A DNA stretch of 6,821 bases from an uncultured Ruminococcus sp. (GTDB lineage Bacteria; Bacillota; Clostridia; Oscillospirales; Ruminococcaceae): the NCBI GenBank assembly GCA_946188175.1, contig CAMHUJ010000092.1:1-6821 (forward strand), written 5' to 3'. A model generated the notes under the pieces. That model did not search any database, was not told the DNA's origin, and saw nothing but the letters and a program-made list of their open reading frames with translations. A program made the position numbers and the translations under genes. Position 1 is the stretch's first letter. Every line of letters begins with the position of its first letter. Below, piece after piece: positions 1 to 5,930 of the stretch.

Positions 1-2
1 CC

Positions 3-584
3 TGTACGCTGCTGATGCGTGCCTATGCAGGAGAATGTCAGTCGCATGTCCGGTATCTGCTCGCGTCGAAAGCCGCTGCCGCGCAGCAGCTGCATGTGAT
101 CCGGCAGGTGTTTGAGTTTACTGCAAAGCAGGAGCTGATCCATGCGCAGCAGTTTGCCGAGATGCTGACGAAAAACGGTGTCAGCGGCATCCGGATCGCC
201 GCGGAATATCCGCTGGATGCGCCGGATGATCTGATGCACGCACTGCTTTCATCAGCGCAGTTTGAGCGGAATGAAGCAGAGGGCGTCTATCCGGCGTTTG
301 CGGAGACCGCTGTCCGTGAGGAGCAGAAAGAAGCCGCTGCATTGTTCCGGATGATCGCAGAAATTGAGCAGATGCATGCAAACCGCTTTACGCTGTTCGG
401 CAGCCTTATGGAGCAGGATAAGCTCTTCCGCGAGGAACAGCCGACGCAGTGGCTCTGTCTCAACTGCGGACACATTCATGAGGGGACCGAGCCGCCGCAG
501 AACTGTCCGGTCTGCGGTGCCGTGCAGGGATTTGCCGTCCGGCGGAATCTCGCGCCGTTTACGCCCGCAGGGACAATGTCCTAG
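3..584 (+). CDS. Rubrerythrin, 5' end cut by the window
   Basis: This is a non-haem di-iron peroxidase of the rubrerythrin family, a cytoplasmic protein that reduces hydrogen peroxide in anaerobes. The reading frame is open to the window edge. The visible start (CTLLMRAYAGECQSHVRY) matches the first ferritin-like helix of the family, so the true start lies upstream and probably 10-20 residues are missing; the ATG at 15 is internal. Counting from that ATG, the di-iron ligands are all recognisable: E7 in AGECQ, E40xxH43, E84 and E87 just before VYPAF, and E118xxH121. The C-terminal rubredoxin-like domain has the iron-binding pairs CLNC (C148/C151) and CPVC (C164/C167), with GHIHEG between them. 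The usual AGESQ serine is a cysteine here. The gene ends with TAG, 17 bases before the -35 box of the leu promoter. No terminator is visible between them, so some readthrough into leu is possible. The family call is firm. Confidence 0.93.
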   Translation, partial: CTLLMRAYAGECQSHVRYLLASKAAAAQQLHVIRQVFEFTAKQELIHAQQFAEMLTKNGVSGIRIAAEYPLDAPDDLMHALLSSAQFERNEAEGVYPAFAETAVREEQKEAAALFRMIAEIEQMHANRFTLFGSLMEQDKLFREEQPTQWLCLNCGHIHEGTEPPQNCPVCGAVQGFAVRRNLAPFTPAGTMS

Positions 585-601
585 ATGAAACCGTGTCTCA
601 C

Positions 602-630
602 TTGCTTTTTCCATGAAAATATGCTATACT
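602..630 (+). promoter_or_regulatory. Sigma-A-type promoter of the leu operon
   Basis: The -10 box TATACT (625-630) matches five of six consensus bases and is preceded by TGC (622-624), an extended -10 element. The -35 candidate TTGCTT (602-607) matches only the TTG part of the consensus, but the spacer is exactly 17 bp. A weak -35 with an extended -10 is a common functional arrangement. Transcription would start near 637, giving a leader of about 110 nt before leuA. This is the only convincing promoter I see between the rubrerythrin stop codon and leuA. Confidence 0.72.
607..619. promoter_or_regulatory. Dyad in the promoter spacer, possible operator
   Basis: TTTTC (607-611) and GAAAA (615-619) form a perfect inverted repeat around CAT. 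The dyad lies between the -35 and -10 boxes, where a bound repressor would block RNA polymerase. The arms resemble those of the CodY box (AATTTTCWGAAAATT), and CodY is a known repressor of branched-chain amino acid operons in many Firmicutes. However, the spacer here is 3 bases instead of 1, so it is a poor match to that box. AT-rich promoter spacers produce such short dyads by chance. Confidence 0.25.
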
Positions 631-682
631 TTTCTCATAGATACGGGAAAGTGAAGCACACTTTTGCAATGAAACTGACGAA

Positions 683-720
683 CCGCCTCTTTCCGTATAC
701 AAGGAGAGAGGCGGATTTTC
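683..720 (+). promoter_or_regulatory. Leader hairpin with short T-run, candidate attenuator
   Basis: CCGCCTCTTTCC (683-694) pairs with GGAGAGAGGCGG (703-714) to give a 12-bp RNA stem with one G-U pair and an 8-base loop. It is followed by ATTTTC (715-720), a short U-run of four. The hairpin lies in the untranslated leader, after the promoter and before the leuA ribosome binding site, which is the position expected of an attenuator. I see no T-box signature and no leucine-codon-rich leader peptide, so the sensing mechanism is unknown. It could also act as a transcript-stabilising stem or as a leftover terminator of the rubrerythrin transcript. The stem itself is plain in the sequence; its function is inferred. 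Confidence 0.55.
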
Positions 721-732
721 ATAATGACACGC

Positions 733-739
733 AGGAGGT
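733..739 (+). promoter_or_regulatory. Ribosome binding site that fixes the leuA start
   Basis: AGGAGGT is a near-perfect Shine-Dalgarno sequence, with 7-8 bases between it and the ATG at 747. It decides between several in-frame candidates: the frame stays open upstream to 585, with an ATG at 669 and another at 585, but neither of those has a comparable site. Confidence 0.88.
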
Positions 740-746
740 ACATAAA

Positions 747-2426
747 ATGAACAATGCCGGAAAGTATACACGGCAGTTTTTTGAAGCACCGAAGGCATCC
801 GGAAAATGGATGCAGAGAGCTTATATTGACCGCGCGCCGCAGTGGTGCAGTGTCGATCTGCGCGACGGCAATCAGGCGCTTGTTACGCCGATGAGCCTCG
901 GCGAAAAACTCGAATTTTTCGCGGAGCTGGTGCGCATCGGATTCAAGGAGATCGAGATCGGCTTTCCGGCTGCATCCGATACGGAATATGATTTCTGCCG
1001 CACGCTGATCGAGCAGAACCTGATTCCGGAAGAAGTCACGATTCAGGTGCTGACGCAGTCACGCGAGCATATTATCCAGAAGACATTTGAAGCACTGCGC
1101 GGATGTAAACAGGCAATCGTGCATCTGTATAATTCGACATCCGTGGCGCAGCGTGAGCAGGTATTCTGCAAGAGCTGTGAGGAGATCAAAGAGATTGCCG
1201 TCTGCGGTGCAAGGCTCTGCAAGGAATACCGCGAAAAATACGAGGGCAGCTATCGTTTTGAGTATTCGCCGGAGAGCTTCACGGGCACCGAGCCGGAGTT
1301 TGCACTTGAGGTCTGCAATGCGGTGCTGGATGTCTGGCAGCCGACACCCGATGACAAGGTCATCATCAATCTGCCGGTGACGGTTCAGCTTTCCATGCCG
1401 CATGTCTATGCGAATCAGATCGAGTATATGTGCGAGAACCTGAAATACCGCGAAAATGTGATCGTTTCGCTGCATCCGCACAATGACAGAGGATGTGCCG
1501 TCGCGGATACCGAAATGGGATTGCTTGCCGGTGCGGAGCGCGTCGAAGGGACGCTCTTCGGCAACGGCGAACGTACCGGCAATGTCGATATCATCACGCT
1601 GGCGCTGAATATGTATTCGCAGGGGATTGAACCCAATCTGGATTTCAGCGATATTCCTGCGATCACGGAGCTTTACACCCGCGTCACGCATATGGACGTC
1701 AACGACCGGCAGCCGTATACCGGAAAGCTCGTATTTGCGGCATTCAGCGGTTCGCATCAGGATGCGATTGCAAAGGGGCTCAAATGGCGCGAGATGCATC
1801 AGGGCGATCTCTGGACCGTGCCGTATCTGCCGCTTGACCCTGCGGATATCGGGCGCGAATACGAAGCGGATGTCATTCGCATCAACAGTCAGTCGGGCAA
1901 GGGCGGCATCGGCTATATCCTCGAAACGCGGTTCGGTTACAATCTCCCGAAGCGGATGCGCGAGCATTTCGGCTATCTTGTCAAGCGTGTTTCCGACCGG
2001 AAGCACAAGGAGCTCCTGCCGGACGAGGTCTATCTGATTTTCAAGGAGCATTATGTTGATATTACGTCGCCGCTGCATCTGACCGATGTGCATTTTGTGC
2101 AGCACTGCGGCATTGAAGCGACGATTGATATTGAGTATCACGGTCAGACCGCATCCGCGACAAACAACGGCAACGGCCGTCTGGATGCTGTCAGCAATGC
2201 GGTGCGCTCTTATACCGGTCTCGATTATACGATCAACACCTATACCGAGCATGCACTGGAGGTCGGCTCGTCCTCGAAGGCTGTTTCCTATGTGGAGATA
2301 CTCAGCGGCAGCGGCGAGAGCTTCTGGGGCGTCGGCATCGACAACGATATCATTACATCCTCGATCAAGGCATTTGTCAGTGCGGTGAACAATATGCTCA
2401 TCGCGGCGGATGCGCAGCAGGCATAA
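747..2426 (+). CDS. leuA: 2-isopropylmalate synthase, long form
   Basis: This enzyme condenses acetyl-CoA with 2-ketoisovalerate to form 2-isopropylmalate, the first committed step of leucine synthesis in the cytoplasm. The product is 559 residues, the size of the long form (about 550-600 residues) also found in yeast and actinobacteria. The N-terminal part begins with a short extension and the conserved APQWCSVDLRDGNQAL stretch (30-45). The catalytic TIM barrel follows, with metal ligands by family analogy at D40, H243 and H245 (SLHPHNDRGC, 241-250). The conserved GNGERTGNVD is at 272-281. Residues from about 430 onward form the C-terminal regulatory and dimer domain, where leucine inhibits this family. 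The domain looks complete, so feedback inhibition is expected. The start at 747 is chosen for its strong ribosome binding site and because the N-terminus then fits the family; upstream codons show no LeuA-like sequence. It is the first gene of the operon, and leuC follows 25 bases after its stop. Confidence 0.97.
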   Translation: MNNAGKYTRQFFEAPKASGKWMQRAYIDRAPQWCSVDLRDGNQALVTPMSLGEKLEFFAELVRIGFKEIEIGFPAASDTEYDFCRTLIEQNLIPEEVTIQVLTQSREHIIQKTFEALRGCKQAIVHLYNSTSVAQREQVFCKSCEEIKEIAVCGARLCKEYREKYEGSYRFEYSPESFTGTEPEFALEVCNAVLDVWQPTPDDKVIINLPVTVQLSMPHVYANQIEYMCENLKYRENVIVSLHPHNDRGCAVADTEMGLLAGAERVEGTLFGNGERTGNVDIITLALNMYSQGIEPNLDFSDIPAITELYTRVTHMDVNDRQPYTGKLVFAAFSGSHQDAIAKGLKWREMHQGDLWTVPYLPLDPADIGREYEADVIRINSQSGKGGIGYILETRFGYNLPKRMREHFGYLVKRVSDRKHKELLPDEVYLIFKEHYVDITSPLHLTDVHFVQHCGIEATIDIEYHGQTASATNNGNGRLDAVSNAVRSYTGLDYTINTYTEHALEVGSSSKAVSYVEILSGSGESFWGVGIDNDIITSSIKAFVSAVNNMLIAADAQQA

Positions 2427-2451
2427 ATCCGATTCAGAAAGGAGTCTTCGT

Positions 2452-3717
2452 ATGGGCATGACCATGACACAAAAGATTCTTGCGGCGCATGCCGGACTAT
2501 CATCCGTCAGTGCCGGACAGCTTTTGCTTGCAGATGTTGACTGTGTCCTCGGCAATGATATCACTTCGCCGGTTGCGATCCGTGCATTTGATGCGCTCGG
2601 CGCGGAGCGGGTCTTTGACCGTGATAAAATTGTCATGGTTATGGATCATTTCGTGCCGAATAAGGATATCAAGGCGGCGGAGCAATGTAAAATGTGCCGG
2701 AATTTCTGCGGTACGCAGCATGTGACGCATTTTTACGATGTCGGAAAAATGGGCATTGAGCATGCGCTGCTGCCGGAGCAGGGACTTGTCACGGCTGGCG
2801 ATCTGGTGATCGGTGCGGATTCGCATACCTGTACCTACGGTGCACTCGGTGCGTTTTCGACCGGCGTCGGCTCGACGGATATGGCTTGCGGCATGGCGAC
2901 CGGCAAGGCATGGTTCAAGGTACCGTCCGCAATCCGGATTGTGCTGCACGGAAGTCTGCGGAAATATGTGTCCGGCAAGGATGTGATTCTGCATCTGATC
3001 GGGCGGATCGGTGTGGACGGTGCACTGTACCGTTCTCTGGAATTTACCGGTGCGGGAGTGCAGGCGCTGTCTGTCAGCGACCGGCTCTGCATTGCGAATA
3101 TGGCAATCGAAGCAGGTGCAAAGAACGGCATTTTCGCGGTCGATGATCTGACGCTTGCCTATCTCAGATCACATGGCGCAGCGGAACCGAAGATTTATGC
3201 TGCGGATGCCGATGCAGAATATGAGCAGACAGTAGAAATAGACCTATCACAGATAGAACCGACCGTTGCATTTCCGCATCTGCCGGAGAATACAAAAACG
3301 TTTGATGCAATCGGGAAGATTCCGGTCGATCAGGTTGTGATCGGCTCCTGCACGAACGGCAGGCTGGAAGACCTGCGCGCCGCTGCGGAGATTATGGAAG
3401 GCAGAACGTGCGCAAAGGGCGTCCGCGTGATTGTGATTCCGGCGACGCAGCAGATTTATCTGGATGCTATGGCAGAGGGACTGCTGAAAATCTTTGTGGA
3501 GAGCGGTGCGGTTGTCTCGACGCCGACCTGCGGTCCGTGTCTCGGCGGATATATGGGCATTCTTGCGAAGGGTGAACGCGCAGTCGCTACGACAAACCGC
3601 AATTTCGTCGGCAGAATGGGGCATCCGGAATCCGAGGTCTATCTTGCAAGTCCGGCGACGGCAGCAGCAAGCGCCGTGACAGGCTTTATCACAAGTCCGT
3701 GGGAGGTCATGCAATGA
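2452..3717 (+). CDS. leuC: 3-isopropylmalate dehydratase, large subunit
   Basis: With LeuD this subunit forms isopropylmalate isomerase, which converts 2-isopropylmalate to 3-isopropylmalate by dehydration and rehydration on a [4Fe-4S] cluster. The product is 421 residues, the short type-2 form (about 420) common in archaea and clostridia, in contrast to the roughly 466-residue E. coli type. The N-terminus MGMTMTQKILAAHAG is typical of this type. Conserved segments include MDHFVPNKD (64-72) and GADSHTCTYGALGAF (121-135). The three cluster cysteines are C300 (IGSCTNG), C360 and C363 (TPTCGPCLGG). The start at 2452 has AAAGGAG (2438-2444) 7 bases upstream. The ATGs at 2458 and 2464 are close alternatives but are less well placed. 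The related homoaconitase family has the same fold; the neighbouring leuA, leuD and leuB decide for the leucine role. Both ATA codons of the gene fall in one cluster of A-ending codons at residues 261-268. The stop overlaps the leuD start. Confidence 0.96.
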   Translation: MGMTMTQKILAAHAGLSSVSAGQLLLADVDCVLGNDITSPVAIRAFDALGAERVFDRDKIVMVMDHFVPNKDIKAAEQCKMCRNFCGTQHVTHFYDVGKMGIEHALLPEQGLVTAGDLVIGADSHTCTYGALGAFSTGVGSTDMACGMATGKAWFKVPSAIRIVLHGSLRKYVSGKDVILHLIGRIGVDGALYRSLEFTGAGVQALSVSDRLCIANMAIEAGAKNGIFAVDDLTLAYLRSHGAAEPKIYAADADAEYEQTVEIDLSQIEPTVAFPHLPENTKTFDAIGKIPVDQVVIGSCTNGRLEDLRAAAEIMEGRTCAKGVRVIVIPATQQIYLDAMAEGLLKIFVESGAVVSTPTCGPCLGGYMGILAKGERAVATTNRNFVGRMGHPESEVYLASPATAAASAVTGFITSPWEVMQ

Positions 3718-4205
3718 AGTATACAGGTCAGGTGATTCGCTTCGGCGACAATGTCGATACAGATGTGATTATTCCGGCACGCTATCTCAATACAAGCGAC
3801 CGTGCAGAGCTGGCAAAGCACTGCATGGAGGACCTCGACCCGACCTTTGCGGGCAGGGTACAGCAGGGGAATATTCTTGTTGCGGGGCAGAATTTCGGCT
3901 GCGGTTCTTCGCGCGAGCATGCACCGATTGCGATTCAGGCGAGCGGGATTCCGCTTGTGATTGCAAAGAGCTTTGCGCGGATTTTCTACCGCAATGCAAT
4001 CAATATCGGGCTGGCGATCATCGAATGTCCGGCGGCTGCGGATGCGGTCCGCGAGGGCGACAGCATCGAAGCCGATCTCGATCATGGCATCATCCGTAAT
4101 CTGACGACGGGTGCAGAATACCAAACCGAGCCGTTTCCGCCGTTTATTCAGACGATTATCTCGCACGGCGGTCTGATGCAGGCGGTTCGGGACGGCGCAT
4201 TATGA
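3714..4205 (+). CDS. leuD: 3-isopropylmalate dehydratase, small subunit
   Basis: This is the partner of LeuC and supplies the swivelling domain that closes the active site and binds the substrate. The product is 163 residues, normal for the type-2 small subunit (E. coli LeuD has about 200). Visible motifs are GDNVDTDVIIPARYL (11-25), GQNFGCGSSREHAP (58-71) and SFARIFYRNAINIGL (86-100). The loop after PARYL reads NTSD; this region is known to influence substrate choice between isopropylmalate and homoaconitate enzymes. The ATG at 3714 overlaps the leuC stop as ATGA and has GGGAGGT (3701-3707) 6 bases upstream, inside leuC. Translational coupling would give equal amounts of the two subunits. 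An in-frame GTG at 3699 is a less likely start. The gene ends in another ATGA overlap with the acetyltransferase. Confidence 0.96.
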   Translation: MKYTGQVIRFGDNVDTDVIIPARYLNTSDRAELAKHCMEDLDPTFAGRVQQGNILVAGQNFGCGSSREHAPIAIQASGIPLVIAKSFARIFYRNAINIGLAIIECPAAADAVREGDSIEADLDHGIIRNLTTGAEYQTEPFPPFIQTIISHGGLMQAVRDGAL

Positions 4206-4708
4206 AGCTGAGTTACAGAACGGCATCTGTCAGTGATACAGATGAGATCATGCAGCTGATTGCGGCAGCGGTCTGCGAAATGGAACGCTTGCAGATTCAT
4301 CAGTGGGATGCGGTATATCCTGCGCGCGATGTCATTGCGGAGGATATCCGCCGGCAGACGATGCAGGTCGGTATTGCAGACGGCAGAATCGCTGTGATCT
4401 ATGTGCTCAATCAGGATTGCGATGAACAGTATGCAAAGGGTGACTGGACATATCGCGGCGACGATTTTGCGGTGCTGCACAGACTATGCGTGCATCCCGC
4501 ATTTCAACGGCAGGGTGCTGCCGGTGATACGATGATAGAAATGGAAGATAAATTGCGGCAGCGCGGCGTTCGGGCGGTCCGGCTCGATGTGTTTTCGGAA
4601 AATCCGTATGCGCTGCGGCTTTACCGGCATCACGGATACAGGGAAACCGGAACGGCAGACTGGCGAAAGGGCAGATTTCTGCTCATGGAGAAGCTGCTCG
4701 GAGAATAG
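4202..4708 (+). CDS. GNAT-family acetyltransferase within the leu operon
   Basis: The product is a 168-residue single-domain protein of the GCN5-related N-acetyltransferase superfamily, which moves an acetyl (or other acyl) group from CoA to an amine. The acetyl-CoA-binding motif A is VLHRLCVHPAFQRQGAAG (91-108), with QRQGAA fitting the Q/R-x-x-G-x-G/A pattern. Motif B is NPYALRLYRHHGYRETG (134-150). The N-terminal half has the IHQWDAVYP segment (32-40) seen in a clostridial subgroup of unknown substrate. No signal peptide or membrane segment is visible, so it is probably cytoplasmic. The start codon overlaps the leuD stop as ATGA, and no good ribosome binding site precedes it, which suggests translation coupled to leuD. 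The stop overlaps the leuB ribosome binding site. It is therefore a true operon member, but its substrate cannot be read from the sequence. The family call is firm and the function is open. Confidence 0.9.
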   Translation: MKLSYRTASVSDTDEIMQLIAAAVCEMERLQIHQWDAVYPARDVIAEDIRRQTMQVGIADGRIAVIYVLNQDCDEQYAKGDWTYRGDDFAVLHRLCVHPAFQRQGAAGDTMIEMEDKLRQRGVRAVRLDVFSENPYALRLYRHHGYRETGTADWRKGRFLLMEKLLGE

Positions 4709-4717
4709 GAGGGGCAC

Positions 4718-5794
4718 ATGCAGTATCAAATCGCACTGTTAGAAGGCGACGGCATCGGACCGGAGATCACGGCGGGTGCTGTTGCGGTGCTGGAACGCAT
4801 CGGCAAAAAATTCGGGCATGACTTTTGTTTCACGCCCTATCTGATCGGCGGCTGCGCGATTGACGCGGTCGGTACACCGCTGCCGCAGGAAACGGTTGCG
4901 GGCTGCCTTGCAAGTGACAGTGTATTGCTCGGCGCAGTCGGCGGTCCGCAGTGGGATCATCTTTCCGGTGAGCAGCGTCCGGAGAAGGCTTTGCTCGGGA
5001 TTCGTGCAGCGCTCGGGCTGTATACGAATCTGCGTCCGGCAAAGCTGTTTCCGGCGCTGAAGGGTGCATCGCCGCTGCGGAGCGATCTGGTTGATGCCGG
5101 ATTTGATATCATGATTGTCCGCGAACTGACCGGCGGCATTTATTTCGGCGAGCGCGGGTACCGGCAGGGCAGATACGGCGAGGAGGCCTATGACACGGAA
5201 GCCTACAGCGAATTTGAGATCGAGCGCATCGGCAGGGCGGCATTTGAAACTGCCATGAAGCGCAGCAGACGCCTGACGAGTGTCGATAAGGCGAATGTGC
5301 TCGAGACTTCGCGTCTCTGGCGGAAAACGATGCACCGTCTTGCGGCGGAGTATCCGGATGTTGCATATCAGGATTTGTTTGTGGACAATGCGGCGATGCA
5401 GCTTGTGCGCAATCCGCGGCAGTTTGATGTGATCGTGACGTCCAATATGTTCGGTGATATTCTCTCGGATGAAGCATCGCAGCTGACCGGCTCGATCGGT
5501 ATGCTCGCTTCTGCATCGCTCGGTGAGACGACCCGCGGCATGTACGAGCCGATCCACGGTTCCGCGCCGGATATTGCCGGACAGAACAAGGCGAATCCGA
5601 TTGCAATGATTCTATCTGCTGCGATGATGCTGCGGTATGCGTTCGGACTGTCCGCAGAAGCACAATGCATTGAGGATGCGGTGGATGCGGTGCTTGCTGC
5701 CGGATACCGCACGGCGGATATCGTCGGGAACAGCGGTACGGCGGTTTGCTCCTGTACTGAAATGACGGCCGCGATTCTGAAAGCTATCGGCTGA
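4718..5794 (+). CDS. leuB: 3-isopropylmalate dehydrogenase
   Basis: This NAD-dependent enzyme oxidises 3-isopropylmalate, and loss of CO2 then gives 2-ketoisocaproate, the direct precursor of leucine. The product is 358 residues, the normal length. Motifs in order are LLEGDGIGPEI (7-17), the substrate-binding stretch LLGIRAALGLYTNLRP (92-107), VRELTGGIYFGERG (134-147, with R135 and Y142), VDKANVLETSRLW (189-201, with catalytic K191), D223, the metal-binding SNMFGDILSDEAS (242-254, with D247 and D251), and the NAD-site segment YEPIHGSAPDIAG (276-288). The LYTNLRP and ELTGGIYFG signatures separate it from isocitrate and tartrate dehydrogenases of the same fold. The start at 4718 follows AGGAGGGG (4707-4714), which overlaps the stop of the acetyltransferase gene. 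It is the last gene of the operon. A 136-base gap with a terminator separates it from the converging gene. Confidence 0.97.
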   Translation: MQYQIALLEGDGIGPEITAGAVAVLERIGKKFGHDFCFTPYLIGGCAIDAVGTPLPQETVAGCLASDSVLLGAVGGPQWDHLSGEQRPEKALLGIRAALGLYTNLRPAKLFPALKGASPLRSDLVDAGFDIMIVRELTGGIYFGERGYRQGRYGEEAYDTEAYSEFEIERIGRAAFETAMKRSRRLTSVDKANVLETSRLWRKTMHRLAAEYPDVAYQDLFVDNAAMQLVRNPRQFDVIVTSNMFGDILSDEASQLTGSIGMLASASLGETTRGMYEPIHGSAPDIAGQNKANPIAMILSAAMMLRYAFGLSAEAQCIEDAVDAVLAAGYRTADIVGNSGTAVCSCTEMTAAILKAIG

Positions 5795-5841
5795 TTGAGG
5801 TTTGGCATGGAAAAATACAGACATCAATGAATGAGAAATAC

Positions 5842-5867
5842 TCCCGAATATCGGAATCGGGGAATTT
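5842..5867 (+). terminator. Weak hairpin after leuB
   Basis: TCCCGA (5842-5847) pairs with TCGGGG (5857-5862), including one G-U pair, around a 9-base loop. AATTT follows. The stem is short and the U-run poor, so this is at best a pause or processing site before the stronger terminator 30 bases further on. Confidence 0.25.
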
Positions 5868-5891
5868 CATATCCACGATCTGAACAAAGAA

Positions 5892-5926
5892 AGCCTGACA
5901 GCATCGTGTTTTGGTACTGTCAGGCT
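5892..5926. terminator. Bidirectional intrinsic terminator between converging operons
   Basis: AGCCTGACAG (5892-5901) and CTGTCAGGCT (5917-5926) are perfect 10-bp inverted arms around a 15-base loop. Read on the minus strand, the stem is followed by TTCTTTGTT, a fair U-run for the membrane protein gene, whose stop codon lies only 4 bases before the stem. Read on the plus strand, GTTGTTATT follows, a moderate U-run for the leu operon. Its position between two converging genes supports use in both directions. Confidence 0.82.
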
Positions 5927-5930
5927 GTTG

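Noticed and set aside
585..746. In-frame N-terminal extension of LeuA (ATG at 585 or 669)
   Set aside because: The frame is open but would cover the promoter and the leader hairpin. It lacks a ribosome site and does not resemble LeuA, whereas the ATG at 747 has a near-perfect site.
637..746. T-box riboswitch for leucine
   Set aside because: The leader is too short, and the conserved T-box sequence and specifier stem are not seen.
1059..2636. Long open frame of about 525 codons on the minus strand opposite leuA
   Set aside because: It lies antisense to a certain gene and its translation resembles no protein I know. It is explained by the third-position GC bias of leuA.
2452..4205. Homoaconitase in place of isopropylmalate isomerase
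   Set aside because: The folds are shared, but the genes lie between leuA and leuB and no lysine-pathway gene is present.
4718..5794. Isocitrate or tartrate dehydrogenase
   Set aside because: The LYTNLRP and ELTGGIYFG signatures and the leu context identify isopropylmalate dehydrogenase.
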